Assembly: GCF_004006665.1 (NCBI RefSeq)
Contig: NZ_QOCL01000001.1
Coordinates: forward strand, 248,001-312,000
From: Halobacteriovorax sp. HLS
GTDB lineage: Bacteria > Bdellovibrionota > Bacteriovoracia > Bacteriovoracales > Bacteriovoracaceae
DNA length: 64,000 nt
Reading direction: 5' to 3'
A program made the position numbers and the translations under genes. Of this stretch, positions 1-8,048 are shown in pieces. The stretch's first letter is position 1; each line of letters begins with the position of its first letter. The notes under the pieces are model-generated. The model was given only the letters and a program-made list of their open reading frames with translations. It was not told the DNA's origin and did no database searches.

Positions 1-2
1 GA

Positions 3-452
3 GATAATGATGAATTTACGGATGGCATTGTAAATGGCTATGCATGGTACGAAATTAATGGAGGTATGCAGGATTGGAGTTATCATTGGCATAACGACTT
101 GCAAGTAACTATTGAACTCTCTCATTCTAAATGGCCTAGCTATTCTCAAGTTCCAGGATACTATCAGAAAAATAAATCTTCACTGCTGACATTCATGAAA
201 AGAATTCATCAAGGACTCGGACTTAAGTTTAACAAGAAAATAGATGGAAATATAGTGATAAGAAAACTAATAGGAAATAACTATCAAGAGATTATTTCTA
301 TGAAGCTTACTAAGAATGAATTCTATAAGGTTCTAGAGCCTGGAAATTATCAACTAGATATTCAATCTAATGGTGTTTCAAAGACTATTTATAAAGAAGT
401 ATTAGCTGATAAGATCTTTATAAATGGTGAGTTCGAAACGGTAGAGTTCTAA
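3..452 (+). CDS. M14 zinc carboxypeptidase, C-terminal part (5' end outside window)
   Basis: The reading frame is open from base 3, so this is the 3' end of a longer gene. The visible part reads NGYAWYEINGGMQDW, then a strand ending VTIELSHSKWP, a layout typical of the carboxypeptidase N/E/D branch of peptidase family M14. The Glu in TIELS corresponds to the catalytic general-base glutamate. After a helix (LLTFMKRIHQGLGLKF) comes an all-beta tail of about 75 residues, like the transthyretin-like domain that follows the catalytic domain in this branch. The family removes C-terminal, often basic, residues from peptides. The zinc ligands (HxxE and His) would lie upstream and cannot be checked. 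A hairpin at the stop codon probably ends the transcript. Confidence 0.85.
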   Translation, partial: DNDEFTDGIVNGYAWYEINGGMQDWSYHWHNDLQVTIELSHSKWPSYSQVPGYYQKNKSSLLTFMKRIHQGLGLKFNKKIDGNIVIRKLIGNNYQEIISMKLTKNEFYKVLEPGNYQLDIQSNGVSKTIYKEVLADKIFINGEFETVEF

Positions 453-465
453 TCTTCTACCGTTT
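436..465 (+). terminator. Hairpin terminator overlapping the carboxypeptidase stop codon
   Basis: A perfect 10-bp stem (AAACGGTAGA / TCTACCGTTT) with a 10-nt loop spans the stop codon. The T-run behind it is weak and broken, so termination is likely but not certain. It lies between convergent genes and may serve both directions. Confidence 0.5.
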
Positions 466-479
466 ACATACTTATTATC

Positions 480-1664
480 TTAATCACTAGGTGTTAGAAA
501 TTTTATTATAATAAAAGATATTAGACTTAGAAGAAAGAATGCCCCTACTAAAGGTATCACCGTTCCATTATAAAGCTGTCCAACCACCCCTCCTACACTT
601 ACAGATATAAAAGTCTGAAAAGAACTAATCACAGAATTGGCAACACCAGCAATATGTCCTAACGGCGCAATGGCAAGAGTATTTAGATTCCCAAAAAGTA
701 TACCAATAAATAAGAAAGAAAGACCTAAATAGATAACGAAACTTAACAGAGTTACGGGAGTCGAGATAGAGAATATGTACACAAGATAAAATATAGAAAG
801 TAAATTCAATGAAGCGATAGATATAATAGAGAGATTTCTCATCCCAAACCTAGCTATTAATTTTGAATTTATAAATGAAGAGACACCAATACTTAATGCA
901 AGAGCGCCAAAGTATAAAGAAAAACTATCTCCTAAATTAAATTGAAGTTGAAGAATTTGCTGAGCACTACTCAAATAACCAACAAAGGCTCCAAAAATAA
1001 GTCCAGCGCAAATAGTATAACCTCTAGAAGTTCCGTTGCTTACAGTTTCTTTAATCCCATTGCCAATTGAAGAAAATGAAAATGGGATTCTCTTATCCAG
1101 AGCTAGTGTTTCATCTTGAGTATATCTAAGTAGCAATATTCCACAGATAGCAAGTATAATAAAAACGAGAAATATAGACTGCCAATTACCAATATAAATT
1201 ATGAGTTGGCCAAGTCCAGGAGCAACAGCAGGAACTACTATAAAAACCATCATAATGAGAGACATTACTCTCCCCATCGCTGGCCCATGAAATTTATCTC
1301 GTATCATTGCGACTGATACAACTCTACAAGATGAAGCTCCAAAACCTTGTAAGAATCTCCCTAATAACATGACTTCGATACTATGACTCAACAAGGAGAT
1401 CAGGCTCCCTACACAGAAAATAGACAACCCCAAGTACAACGGTTTCTTTCTACCTATAGAGTCAGACAAAGGACCATAGAGCATGAGGCCGAACGACATC
1501 CCTAAGAAGATAGTTGAGATCACTAATTGAATATCATTTTCATTGACGACGGCAAGAGACTCTCTGATATGGTTCAGGGCCGGTAACATAGCATCTATTG
1601 ATAAAGCAATTAAAGACATCAGAAATGCCATTAGTACAATAAATCTATTTTCAACTTTTTCCAT
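480..1664 (-). CDS. Bcr/CflA-type MFS drug-resistance transporter
   Basis: A 394-residue polytopic membrane protein with about twelve hydrophobic segments. It has the MFS motif between helices 2 and 3 (YGPLSDSIGRKKP) and the helix 4-5 block LGRFLQGFGASSCRVVSVAMIRD, which is typical of the Bcr/CflA subfamily. These proton-driven inner-membrane antiporters export small toxic compounds such as bicyclomycin or chloramphenicol; the substrate here is unknown. The ATG follows AAGGATTAT. The gene stands alone, convergent with the carboxypeptidase and divergent from a small secreted protein. Length is normal for the family. Confidence 0.88.
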   Translation of the reverse strand: MEKVENRFIVLMAFLMSLIALSIDAMLPALNHIRESLAVVNENDIQLVISTIFLGMSFGLMLYGPLSDSIGRKKPLYLGLSIFCVGSLISLLSHSIEVMLLGRFLQGFGASSCRVVSVAMIRDKFHGPAMGRVMSLIMMVFIVVPAVAPGLGQLIIYIGNWQSIFLVFIILAICGILLLRYTQDETLALDKRIPFSFSSIGNGIKETVSNGTSRGYTICAGLIFGAFVGYLSSAQQILQLQFNLGDSFSLYFGALALSIGVSSFINSKLIARFGMRNLSIISIASLNLLSIFYLVYIFSISTPVTLLSFVIYLGLSFLFIGILFGNLNTLAIAPLGHIAGVANSVISSFQTFISVSVGGVVGQLYNGTVIPLVGAFFLLSLISFIIIKFLTPSD

Positions 1665-1813
1665 ATAATCCTTCTTAAGCTTTCAAGCTAGCATAAACGC
1701 TAAAATTGAAAATGTATTGCTCTTAGAGGTTGATTAAATTCATGAAAATAATTAAAAATTAGCTTCACTTATCGAAACTATTAGTTTAAGTTTCAAAAAA
1801 AGCAGGGGGAGCT

Positions 1814-2134
1814 ATGAAGAAAATCATTTCTATAATTCTTATTTTAAGTGCTCAATACACTATGGCCAGTTGTTACAGTGATGTTCTAGATCAATATCTA
1901 GATTCTTCTAGAGGTACTAGGTTCGACTACATGCCTAAGTTGCACAAGCCTGTAGAACTTGAGCAAGGGGAAGTATTTCCTGTTCGCAGAAACTCAGATA
2001 TTGGTCCTTTTGATGCAAGTAAGCTTGTATTTGTTGTAACAGGTTCGATTCACAGTGGTTGGTTCAGTCAGGGAATAGTTGTTGACCCACAAACATGTGA
2101 AATAGAGCAAGTATCTGAAATTGATTCTGAGTAA
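1814..2134 (+). CDS. Small secreted protein, function unknown
   Basis: A 106-residue protein with a clear signal peptide (MKK, a hydrophobic stretch, cleavage near TMAS-C). Mature cysteines at about positions 20 and 95 could form a disulfide. The end is acidic (EQVSEIDSE). The start codon follows AGGGGGA. I recognise no domain. The next gene also encodes a small exported protein, separated by a hairpin. Confidence 0.65.
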   Translation: MKKIISIILILSAQYTMASCYSDVLDQYLDSSRGTRFDYMPKLHKPVELEQGEVFPVRRNSDIGPFDASKLVFVVTGSIHSGWFSQGIVVDPQTCEIEQVSEIDSE

Positions 2135-2143
2135 TTATTATAT

Positions 2144-2168
2144 AGGATAGGTCAAATGCACCTATCCT
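2144..2168 (+). terminator. Hairpin between two small secreted-protein genes
   Basis: A perfect 9-bp stem (AGGATAGGT / ACCTATCCT) with a 7-nt loop, 10 nt after the stop codon. No T-run follows, so it may be a weak terminator, an mRNA 3' stabiliser or a processing site. Confidence 0.4.
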
Positions 2169-2201
2169 TGATATAGCTAAAAGAAAAAAGGTTAACAAAA
2201 A

Positions 2202-2825
2202 ATGAAACTTCTATCACTTATTCTAGTATTTATCTTATCTATCGCGACCCAAGCAGCATCGGTTACTGTTGAAAAATTTGATCTTGATTTCTATCTTGAT
2301 GAAACAAAGTATGAAATAGACTTTTCTTTAGAGATGGCATGTCGTTACGAGAAGTTTGTTATAAGTGATTCTTCGGAGTATGAATACATTACTAGAGAAG
2401 TCCCATTAACAATTAAAAAGAAAAAAATCACTAACACTGAAACACTAGTGACTATTTCAAATAAGAATAAGGCCTTTCTAAAATTAGATGGAATCTTTAG
2501 AAGTAATAAGCAATGCCAAACTTACTTAAATTTCTTTATCAAAAGTAAAATATACTCTATCGGGTGGGCCAATCAATACCATAGACCTATTCGTCTTGGA
2601 GTATTTGAACACTCTAGACTTGAAGCATATAAAGTTTTTGATATAGATGCACTTAAGGATATATTTGAAGATAAGAAAGTTTCTTTTAACTATAAAGAAT
2701 CTTCAGTTCAGTTCAATGTTCGTTTAGCTTTCGATGGGGTTTCCACAACAGGTACATCAACTTATTTAAGTACATCTGTTGCGAAAGACCCTAAAACATC
2801 GAGGCCATACAAGCTCAAGAAGTAG
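2202..2825 (+). CDS. Secreted protein, function unknown
   Basis: A 207-residue protein with a standard signal peptide (MKLLSLILVFILSIATQAAS). The mature part alternates charged and hydrophobic residues in short strands, which suggests a beta-rich periplasmic or outer-membrane-associated protein. Two cysteines (in MACRYEK and KQCQTY) could pair. It ends with a Lys-rich tail. I recognise no family. A strong terminator overlaps its last codons, so transcription ends here. Confidence 0.65.
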   Translation: MKLLSLILVFILSIATQAASVTVEKFDLDFYLDETKYEIDFSLEMACRYEKFVISDSSEYEYITREVPLTIKKKKITNTETLVTISNKNKAFLKLDGIFRSNKQCQTYLNFFIKSKIYSIGWANQYHRPIRLGVFEHSRLEAYKVFDIDALKDIFEDKKVSFNYKESSVQFNVRLAFDGVSTTGTSTYLSTSVAKDPKTSRPYKLKK

Positions 2826-2846
2826 GATCACTACTTCTTGTTTTTT
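2816..2846 (+). terminator. Strong intrinsic terminator
   Basis: A perfect 10-bp stem (CAAGAAGTAG / CTACTTCTTG) with loop GATCA, followed by six T residues. The stop codon TAG lies in the left arm. The T-run touches the stop codon of the convergent gene. Confidence 0.9.
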
Positions 2847-4371
2847 AACTCTTATGCCATTTTACTGAGTAAAGATCGTGCCTACGATCTTTTAAATTTT
2901 GAACCGCTCCATGAGATCTCGCCTCAATAAGAGTATCTGTTCTTAAATCTGCAATTGTTACCATTTCCACATTTGGCGTTGCCTCAGCTGCGATACCATC
3001 TTTTGCAAAAGGAAAGTCACAAGGTGTAAAAATAGCACTTTGAGCATATTGAATATCTAAGTTTTTAACTCGAGGAAGATTTCCTACATTCCCAGCAATG
3101 GCCACATAAATTTGATTCTCAATCGCTCTGGCCTGACAACAATATCTAACACGACAATATCCTTGTCTGTTATCAGTTAAGAAAGGAACGAAGAGAAACT
3201 TAATTCCTTGATTTACAAGGTGTCTAGTCAATTCCGGAAATTCACTATCATAACAAATAAGTACACCAATAGGGCCACAGTCTGTATCAATAACTTTAAC
3301 CTGATCTCCACCTTCAATTTTCCACCAATATCTTTCATCTGGAGTAGGATGAATTTTGGTTTGCTCATGAACCATTCCGTCTCGTAAACAAATATATGAA
3401 ATATTTCGAACACTATCACCAACCAAAGTTGGGTGAGATCCAGCGATGATATTAACATTATACTTCATTGCTAATCTTTGAAAGAGTTCCTTAATTCGCT
3501 CCGTGTACATAGTCATCTTAACGATGGCCTCAGCAGGCTTTATTTCCTCATTCTCTATAGACAATAGTTGCATCGTAAAGAGTTCAGGAAATAATAGAAA
3601 GTCAGCTCTATAATCACCGGCGACGTCAACATAGTATTCAACGATTCCAGCAAATTCTTCAAAACTCTCAACTGCTCTTTGCTTATATTGAACACAAACA
3701 ATTCTTACAGAGTTTTGTCTAAAAGGTTTATTCTTTTCAGTAAAGGCGGCCTTAAATTCAGGGTTGTCCCACTTAAGATGAACAGCATAACCACCACTTG
3801 CCTTATCTGTTGGAAGATAATTTTTAAGAACACCAACGACTTCGAAACCACTTCTTAAGTGAAACCCTAAGATAGGATCACTTATTTCTTTAGTTCGTAC
3901 TTTCTCAATATATTCCTCTACACTAGAAACTTTCTTAATTCTCTTAGCATAGTTAGGAATCCGTCCACCAAAGACAATTCCTTTTAGCTGGTAGAAATTA
4001 ACTAGCCCTTTTCTAGCATTATATATTCTTTGACCTATTCTTAGGCCTCTCTCTGAAGGATGAACACAAGTCTCATATCCGTATAAGTACTCACCATCTT
4101 CATCATGAGTAGAAGCGAAACCATTGGCTGAAATCGACTCCCAAGTATGAGGAGAAAGGGCCTTTTTTTCATCAATTATTAGACTTGCTGAGTAAGCTAT
4201 AATATCGCCATCACGAAGAACAACAAAGCAGCCTTCTCTAAAGTTATTAATTTGCCCTCTAAGCATATCCTCTGTATATGTGCCAAGATCTCCATAGCAC
4301 TCCTTAACAAGTTCAATGATTCTAGGAATATCCTTAATAGAAGCATTTCTAACATCAATAATTTTCTTCAC
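2845..4371 (-). CDS. GNAT acetyltransferase - carbon-nitrogen hydrolase fusion
   Basis: A two-domain protein of 508 residues. Residues 1 to about 200 are a GNAT N-acetyltransferase domain, with the acetyl-CoA loop region near VHPSERGLRIGQRIY (about 103-117). Residues about 220-505 are a nitrilase-superfamily amidohydrolase with the full Glu-Lys-Cys triad: Glu263 (FPELF), Lys339 (TKIHPTPDERYWW) and Cys373 (LICYDSEFP). The order and length match Bacillus YhcX-type proteins. The substrate is unknown. Nitrilase relatives hydrolyse N-carbamoylputrescine and other amides, and GNAT enzymes often acetylate amines, so a polyamine or amino-acid amide role is possible, the more so beside a deoxyhypusine-synthase-like gene. 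The start is GTG, preceded by AGGAG. Confidence 0.88.
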   Translation of the reverse strand: MKKIIDVRNASIKDIPRIIELVKECYGDLGTYTEDMLRGQINNFREGCFVVLRDGDIIAYSASLIIDEKKALSPHTWESISANGFASTHDEDGEYLYGYETCVHPSERGLRIGQRIYNARKGLVNFYQLKGIVFGGRIPNYAKRIKKVSSVEEYIEKVRTKEISDPILGFHLRSGFEVVGVLKNYLPTDKASGGYAVHLKWDNPEFKAAFTEKNKPFRQNSVRIVCVQYKQRAVESFEEFAGIVEYYVDVAGDYRADFLLFPELFTMQLLSIENEEIKPAEAIVKMTMYTERIKELFQRLAMKYNVNIIAGSHPTLVGDSVRNISYICLRDGMVHEQTKIHPTPDERYWWKIEGGDQVKVIDTDCGPIGVLICYDSEFPELTRHLVNQGIKFLFVPFLTDNRQGYCRVRYCCQARAIENQIYVAIAGNVGNLPRVKNLDIQYAQSAIFTPCDFPFAKDGIAAEATPNVEMVTIADLRTDTLIEARSHGAVQNLKDRRHDLYSVKWHKS

Positions 4372-4460
4372 TTTGGCTCCTAAGATAAATTTATAAGAAA
4401 TAAACTACAGTAAGTTTAGCAGTTGATGTCTATTAGACAACTAGAATAATGAAGTAAAGA

Positions 4461-4476
4461 TAATATGATCATATTA
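4461..4476. promoter_or_regulatory. 16-bp perfect palindrome in a divergent promoter region
   Basis: TAATATGATCATATTA is an exact inverted repeat in the 190-bp gap between the GNAT-nitrilase gene and the deoxyhypusine-synthase-like gene. It is a candidate operator for a dimeric repressor acting on one or both genes. AT-rich palindromes can also arise by chance. Confidence 0.35.
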
Positions 4477-4561
4477 ATTATAAAAATAGCATTATTTTAA
4501 TGACAGAAAGATTAAAACTATTTAAATATCAAATTATATTTACCCATAAGGATGGAATTCT

Positions 4562-5536
4562 ATGCAAAAAGGACCAATTTCTACATTTATTGATACTCAC
4601 TTTCTGCACTTTAACAGTGCTGCGCTAGTAGATGCTTCCAATGATTATATTAAGCATCTTAATGAAGATGGTAAGATGATGATTACCCTTGCTGGAGCAA
4701 TGAGTACTGCTGAGTTAGGAAAGTCTCTTGCTGAGATGATTCGACAAGATAAGGTTCAAATCATTAGTTGCACTGGGGCAAATCTAGAAGAAGATATAAT
4801 GAATCTAGTTGCTCATGATCACTACAAAAGAATCCCAAACTATAGAGACCTCTCTCCCGAAGAAGAATTTAAGCTTCTTGAAAAAGGTTTTAATCGAGTT
4901 ACAGATACATGTATTCCAGAAGAAGAAGCATTTAGAAGACTTCAAAAGCATATATTCTCTCAATGGAAAGATGCTGAAGACAAAGGAGAAAGATTCTTTC
5001 CACATGAATTTATGTACAAGATGATTCTCTCTGGTGATCTTGAGCAGTACTATCAAATTGATCCAAAAGACAGTTGGATGGTTGCAGCGGCACAGAAGAA
5101 CCTACCGATTGTTGTTCCAGGATGGGAAGATTCTACAATGGGAAATATCTTTGCAAGTTACTGTATCAAAGAAGAGCTAAAACCAAGTACTACGAAATCA
5201 GGTATAGAGTATATGACTTGGCTGGCAAAATGGTACCTAGAAAATTGTAAAGGTAAAGGTATTGGTTTTTTTCAAATCGGTGGAGGTATAGCGGGCGACT
5301 TTCCAATTTGTGTTGTCCCAATGCTCTACCAAGATATGGAAGAAGAGAATATTCCTTTTTGGAGTTACTTTTGCCAAATTTCTGATTCCACAACAAGTTA
5401 TGGTTCCTACTCTGGAGCGGTTCCTAACGAAAAAATAACTTGGGGAAAATTAGATATCGATACACCTAAACATGTGGTTGAGTCAGATGCAACAATTGTT
5501 GCCCCACTAATGTTTGCAAAGATTTTAGGACTCTAA
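4562..5536 (+). CDS. Deoxyhypusine synthase family protein (bacterial DHS-like)
   Basis: A 324-residue protein of the deoxyhypusine synthase fold. Family motifs include LAGAMSTAELG near the N-terminus, CTGANLEED, the GGGIAGDFPICVVPM strand (NAD region) and GSYSGAVPNEKITWGKLD near the C-terminus. Lys296 in WGK aligns with the lysine that carries the 4-aminobutyl intermediate in DHS. True DHS modifies eIF5A/aIF5A, which bacteria lack, so the acceptor must differ. Bacterial homologues act in polyamine metabolism, for example making homospermidine; which product is made here is unknown. The ATG follows AAGGA with 9-nt spacing. The gene is monocistronic and ends in a bidirectional terminator. Confidence 0.88.
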   Translation: MQKGPISTFIDTHFLHFNSAALVDASNDYIKHLNEDGKMMITLAGAMSTAELGKSLAEMIRQDKVQIISCTGANLEEDIMNLVAHDHYKRIPNYRDLSPEEEFKLLEKGFNRVTDTCIPEEEAFRRLQKHIFSQWKDAEDKGERFFPHEFMYKMILSGDLEQYYQIDPKDSWMVAAAQKNLPIVVPGWEDSTMGNIFASYCIKEELKPSTTKSGIEYMTWLAKWYLENCKGKGIGFFQIGGGIAGDFPICVVPMLYQDMEEENIPFWSYFCQISDSTTSYGSYSGAVPNEKITWGKLDIDTPKHVVESDATIVAPLMFAKILGL

Positions 5537-5542
5537 AATAAA

Positions 5543-5566
5543 AAGGCCTCAGTTACTTGAGGCCTT
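5543..5566. terminator. Bidirectional intrinsic terminator
   Basis: The 9-bp stem AAGGCCTCA / TGAGGCCTT with loop GTTACT is flanked by A-rich sequence on the left and T-rich sequence on the right. It can therefore stop both the DHS-like gene and the convergent SEC-C gene. Confidence 0.85.
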
Positions 5567-5579
5567 ACTTTTATTATCT

Positions 5580-5768
5580 CTATTTACCACAACATTTTTT
5601 ATATTTCTTTTGACTCCCACAAGTACAGGGATCGTTACGCCCTACTTTTGGAGAAGTTCTCACTATCGGATCTAATTTATGATGATGTCCATGATTACAA
5701 TTTGGTCCATGTACATGAACGTGCTCGTTACTTTCTTCTTTTGAGTTTTTCTCATTTTCTGTTGTCAT
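5580..5768 (-). CDS. Small His-rich SEC-C motif protein
   Basis: A 62-residue protein. Its C-terminus is a SEC-C motif ([13 protein letters not shown]), the zinc-binding module also found at the end of SecA. The N-terminal half is acidic and then very His-rich ([16 protein letters not shown]). There is no signal peptide. It is probably a small cytosolic metal-binding protein, perhaps a zinc or nickel buffer or a partner of translation or secretion machinery. The start follows AGGAAAAA. It is preceded, with about 70 nt between, by another small gene on the same strand. Confidence 0.8.
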   Translation of the reverse strand: MTTENEKNSKEESNEHVHVHGPNCNHGHHHKLDPIVRTSPKVGRNDPCTCGSQKKYKKCCGK

Positions 5769-5839
5769 TTTTTCCTACACAAGTTCAAAGTTATTTTCTC
5801 ACTTCTAACATGATTTTTTTTGATTTGCGATCATAAAAA

Positions 5840-6106
5840 TTACTCCTCGCTAGAAGTGGATCTTTTAGCTGCTCTACGCTCTTGTCTTCTTTCTTTTTTC
5901 TCTAGCATTTTGGCCCTTTGCTCTTCAGAAGCATTTGCATACTTTTCTTCCCACTTAGCTTTCCTAGCGTTTCTATGCTCTACACGCTGTTCTTGAGACA
6001 TTGACTTCATTGCCTCTCTCCTAGCTTGACGGGCCTCACTATCCCCCCTAGAAAAAGAGTTCGTTGACAATAGTGCAAGTAGTGATATGGCCAAAACTTT
6101 CTTCAT
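5840..6106 (-). CDS. Small secreted, highly charged helical protein
   Basis: An 88-residue protein with a signal peptide (MKKVLAISLLALLSTNSFS). The mature part is almost all Arg, Lys, Glu, Ala and Gln, with spacing suited to a single long helix or coiled coil. SMSQEQRVEHRN and NASEEQRAKM resemble the S-x-E-Q-R helices of periplasmic CpxP/Spy-like proteins, but the match is too short to assign the family. The start follows TGGAGATTTT. The function is unknown; an envelope chaperone or metal-responsive role would be speculation. Confidence 0.65.
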   Translation of the reverse strand: MKKVLAISLLALLSTNSFSRGDSEARQARREAMKSMSQEQRVEHRNARKAKWEEKYANASEEQRAKMLEKKERRQERRAAKRSTSSEE

Positions 6107-6272
6107 AAAATCTCCAGATTAGTTAAAGTCTCAGACTTATATTAATCCCATTCACAAGTAGTCCTTAGAAGAAAATATTCAAGGCAAATGATTAAGTAAT
6201 TACGGTGTCTTAACTTGAAATAGAACTCATTTAGAGTTTCCAAAAGTGATGATTTATATTGGCAGTTACTAG

Positions 6273-6650
6273 TTATTGATCACAGAAAAGGTCAATTTGA
6301 TTTCCATTAGGGTCTATAATACTAGCATACCTTTGTCCCCAGAAAGCATCCCAAGGAGACTTCTTAACTTTGAACCCAGCAGACTTGATACTCTCATAGA
6401 TTGAGTCAACATCACTTACACTATCTTGTTTAAAACAAAGAACTATGGAACTGCCAGGAGAATCAGTCCACTTAGGATCTATTTTCTTTAATAATTCAAC
6501 TGAATCAAGCATTAACCTAAGTCCACTTCTAGTTAATGCTTCATAGTGACCTTCACCTCCAAGCTCTTTGAATTCTATTCCAAGTAAGGAATAGAACTCA
6601 ATAGACTCAGGGATATTTTTTGAACAAATTCCAATAGCATCTAAACTCAA
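6273..6650 (-). CDS. VOC/glyoxalase superfamily protein
   Basis: A 125-residue protein with the two beta-alpha-beta-beta-beta units of the vicinal-oxygen-chelate fold. It opens with a typical strand and helix (AIGICSKNIPESIEFYSLLG) and ends with the family signature DPNGNQIDLF. Members include glyoxalase I, bleomycin-binding proteins and dioxygenases; the reaction here cannot be read from sequence. The start is TTG preceded by AAGGA. The stop codon of the upstream hydrolase is only 9 nt away, so the two genes are probably co-transcribed and coupled. Confidence 0.82.
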   Translation of the reverse strand: MSLDAIGICSKNIPESIEFYSLLGIEFKELGGEGHYEALTRSGLRLMLDSVELLKKIDPKWTDSPGSSIVLCFKQDSVSDVDSIYESIKSAGFKVKKSPWDAFWGQRYASIIDPNGNQIDLFCDQ

Positions 6651-6659
6651 GCGGAGTCC

Positions 6660-7643
6660 TTATTTGAAAATTGGATAGAAAACTTTAGAAAAAGCTTCGT
6701 AGTTTTCATATTGAGGCATATGACCTAATCCATCTAACAAATAAAGCTTAGAGCCCGGAATAAGCTTATGGGCATTCTTGGCCAATTTAGCGTATTGACC
6801 CAAAACTCTTTTTTCTCCATCTTTTTTCCATCCTCTTCCAGGACCTGTTTTATCTCTAGAACCAATTACTAAGTAAGTAGGTCTTTTGATTTTTGGAAAC
6901 TTTGCAACAATATTCTCTGAAAAGATTGGTCCATAAGTTAAAGCATTATTCCAAGCAACGACTTCCCAGTCATTACCTTTTAACTGACCATCAAGTGGTA
7001 CAAGTAATTTTTCATATTCAGCAGACCACTTTCCGTCGTAATAATTCTTCTTTTGATAATTTCTGGCCTTAACTAATGTCTTATTTAACTCATTTTTGTA
7101 ATAGAAAGAGATATCTTTATATTGAACATAATCAGAATATGCTTCCAGACCAATCGGATTAATTAAAATAAGTTTATCGACACTTTTTGAGAATTGGTCA
7201 ACCATTGTAACAGCTAACATTCCACCCATTGAGTGACCTACAACATTAAATTTCTCTATTTTTAAAGAATCAAGAAGGCCTTTAGTATTTAAAGAAAGTT
7301 GTCCGAAAGAATATTGATAATGCTCAGGTTTAGAAGACTTACCGAATCCAATTTGATCAGGAATTATAACTCTATGACCTTTTGCAACTAACTCTTTAGC
7401 AATCCTTTCCCAGTAATAGCCAGAGAAGTTCTTACCATGAAGTAACACTGTAACCTTAGAACTACTCTTGTCCCCTAAGTCCATATATCTCATCTTAAGA
7501 TTCTGTCTTTGACTTGAGAATTCGTATGTCAGAACTTCGAATGGATATTCATAACTAGATAATTCTTTATCATAAGCTTTATCGCTAACAAGAACTGCAC
7601 ATGATTGTGAAAGTAAAATGATTAAGCAAAGTAAGTATTTCAT
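6660..7643 (-). CDS. Exported alpha/beta hydrolase (putative lipoprotein)
   Basis: A 327-residue alpha/beta-hydrolase-fold protein. The oxyanion-region motif is LLHGKNFSGYYWE, the nucleophile elbow is GHSMGG, and the catalytic His lies in GLGHMPQYE near the C-terminus. The N-terminus is a signal peptide ending LLSQSCAV, a loose lipobox, so the protein is probably anchored in the envelope. The closest familiar enzymes are esterases and epoxide- or haloalkane-hydrolase-like proteins. The substrate is unknown. The start follows AAGGAGAAAT. It is transcribed with the VOC gene. Confidence 0.85.
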   Translation of the reverse strand: MKYLLCLIILLSQSCAVLVSDKAYDKELSSYEYPFEVLTYEFSSQRQNLKMRYMDLGDKSSSKVTVLLHGKNFSGYYWERIAKELVAKGHRVIIPDQIGFGKSSKPEHYQYSFGQLSLNTKGLLDSLKIEKFNVVGHSMGGMLAVTMVDQFSKSVDKLILINPIGLEAYSDYVQYKDISFYYKNELNKTLVKARNYQKKNYYDGKWSAEYEKLLVPLDGQLKGNDWEVVAWNNALTYGPIFSENIVAKFPKIKRPTYLVIGSRDKTGPGRGWKKDGEKRVLGQYAKLAKNAHKLIPGSKLYLLDGLGHMPQYENYEAFSKVFYPIFK

Positions 7644-7741
7644 ATTTCTCCTTATATGGTTTTAATAAATACTATAGAGTTTACTAAAAAAAACAACATA
7701 GACTTTACCAATTACTATTAGACAATGACTTCTACAATTAA

Positions 7742-8041
7742 CTAACGATTATACTCTGATATAATCGTCGTTGCTAAAACAGACTCTTCAAAATAAGTCT
7801 TCTTTATTTCTCTATAATTTGTATTTGAAAAAAAGTCATTCATGCTCTCTTTACTTTTAAAGAATATTGCGAAGACTCTATTAATTACTCGCCCCTCTTC
7901 ATTCTTTAACGTCTCAGCAACTTTGAAATCATACCGAAAACCGCCACCATACTCTTCGAGTAAAGGAGTCATGGCCTCTCTATACTGTGAGTATTTTTCA
8001 TCATTCTTGATATCTAGACCTACAATCATTTCATAACTCAT
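7742..8041 (-). CDS. DUF1330-like small protein (ferredoxin-like fold)
   Basis: A 99-residue protein. The pattern MIVGLDIKNDEKYSQYREAMTPLLEEYGG, a strand with an Arg, and a closing F-K-S-K-E-S-M-N-D-F-F helix resemble the DUF1330/dimeric alpha-beta-barrel group. These proteins are small, cytosolic and mostly uncharacterised. It starts 7 nt after the S-formylglutathione hydrolase stop codon, so it is the third gene of the formaldehyde detoxification operon and may take part in it. The start follows AAGG. Confidence 0.65.
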   Translation of the reverse strand: MSYEMIVGLDIKNDEKYSQYREAMTPLLEEYGGGFRYDFKVAETLKNEEGRVINRVFAIFFKSKESMNDFFSNTNYREIKKTYFEESVLATTIISEYNR

Positions 8042-8048
8042 AACAACC

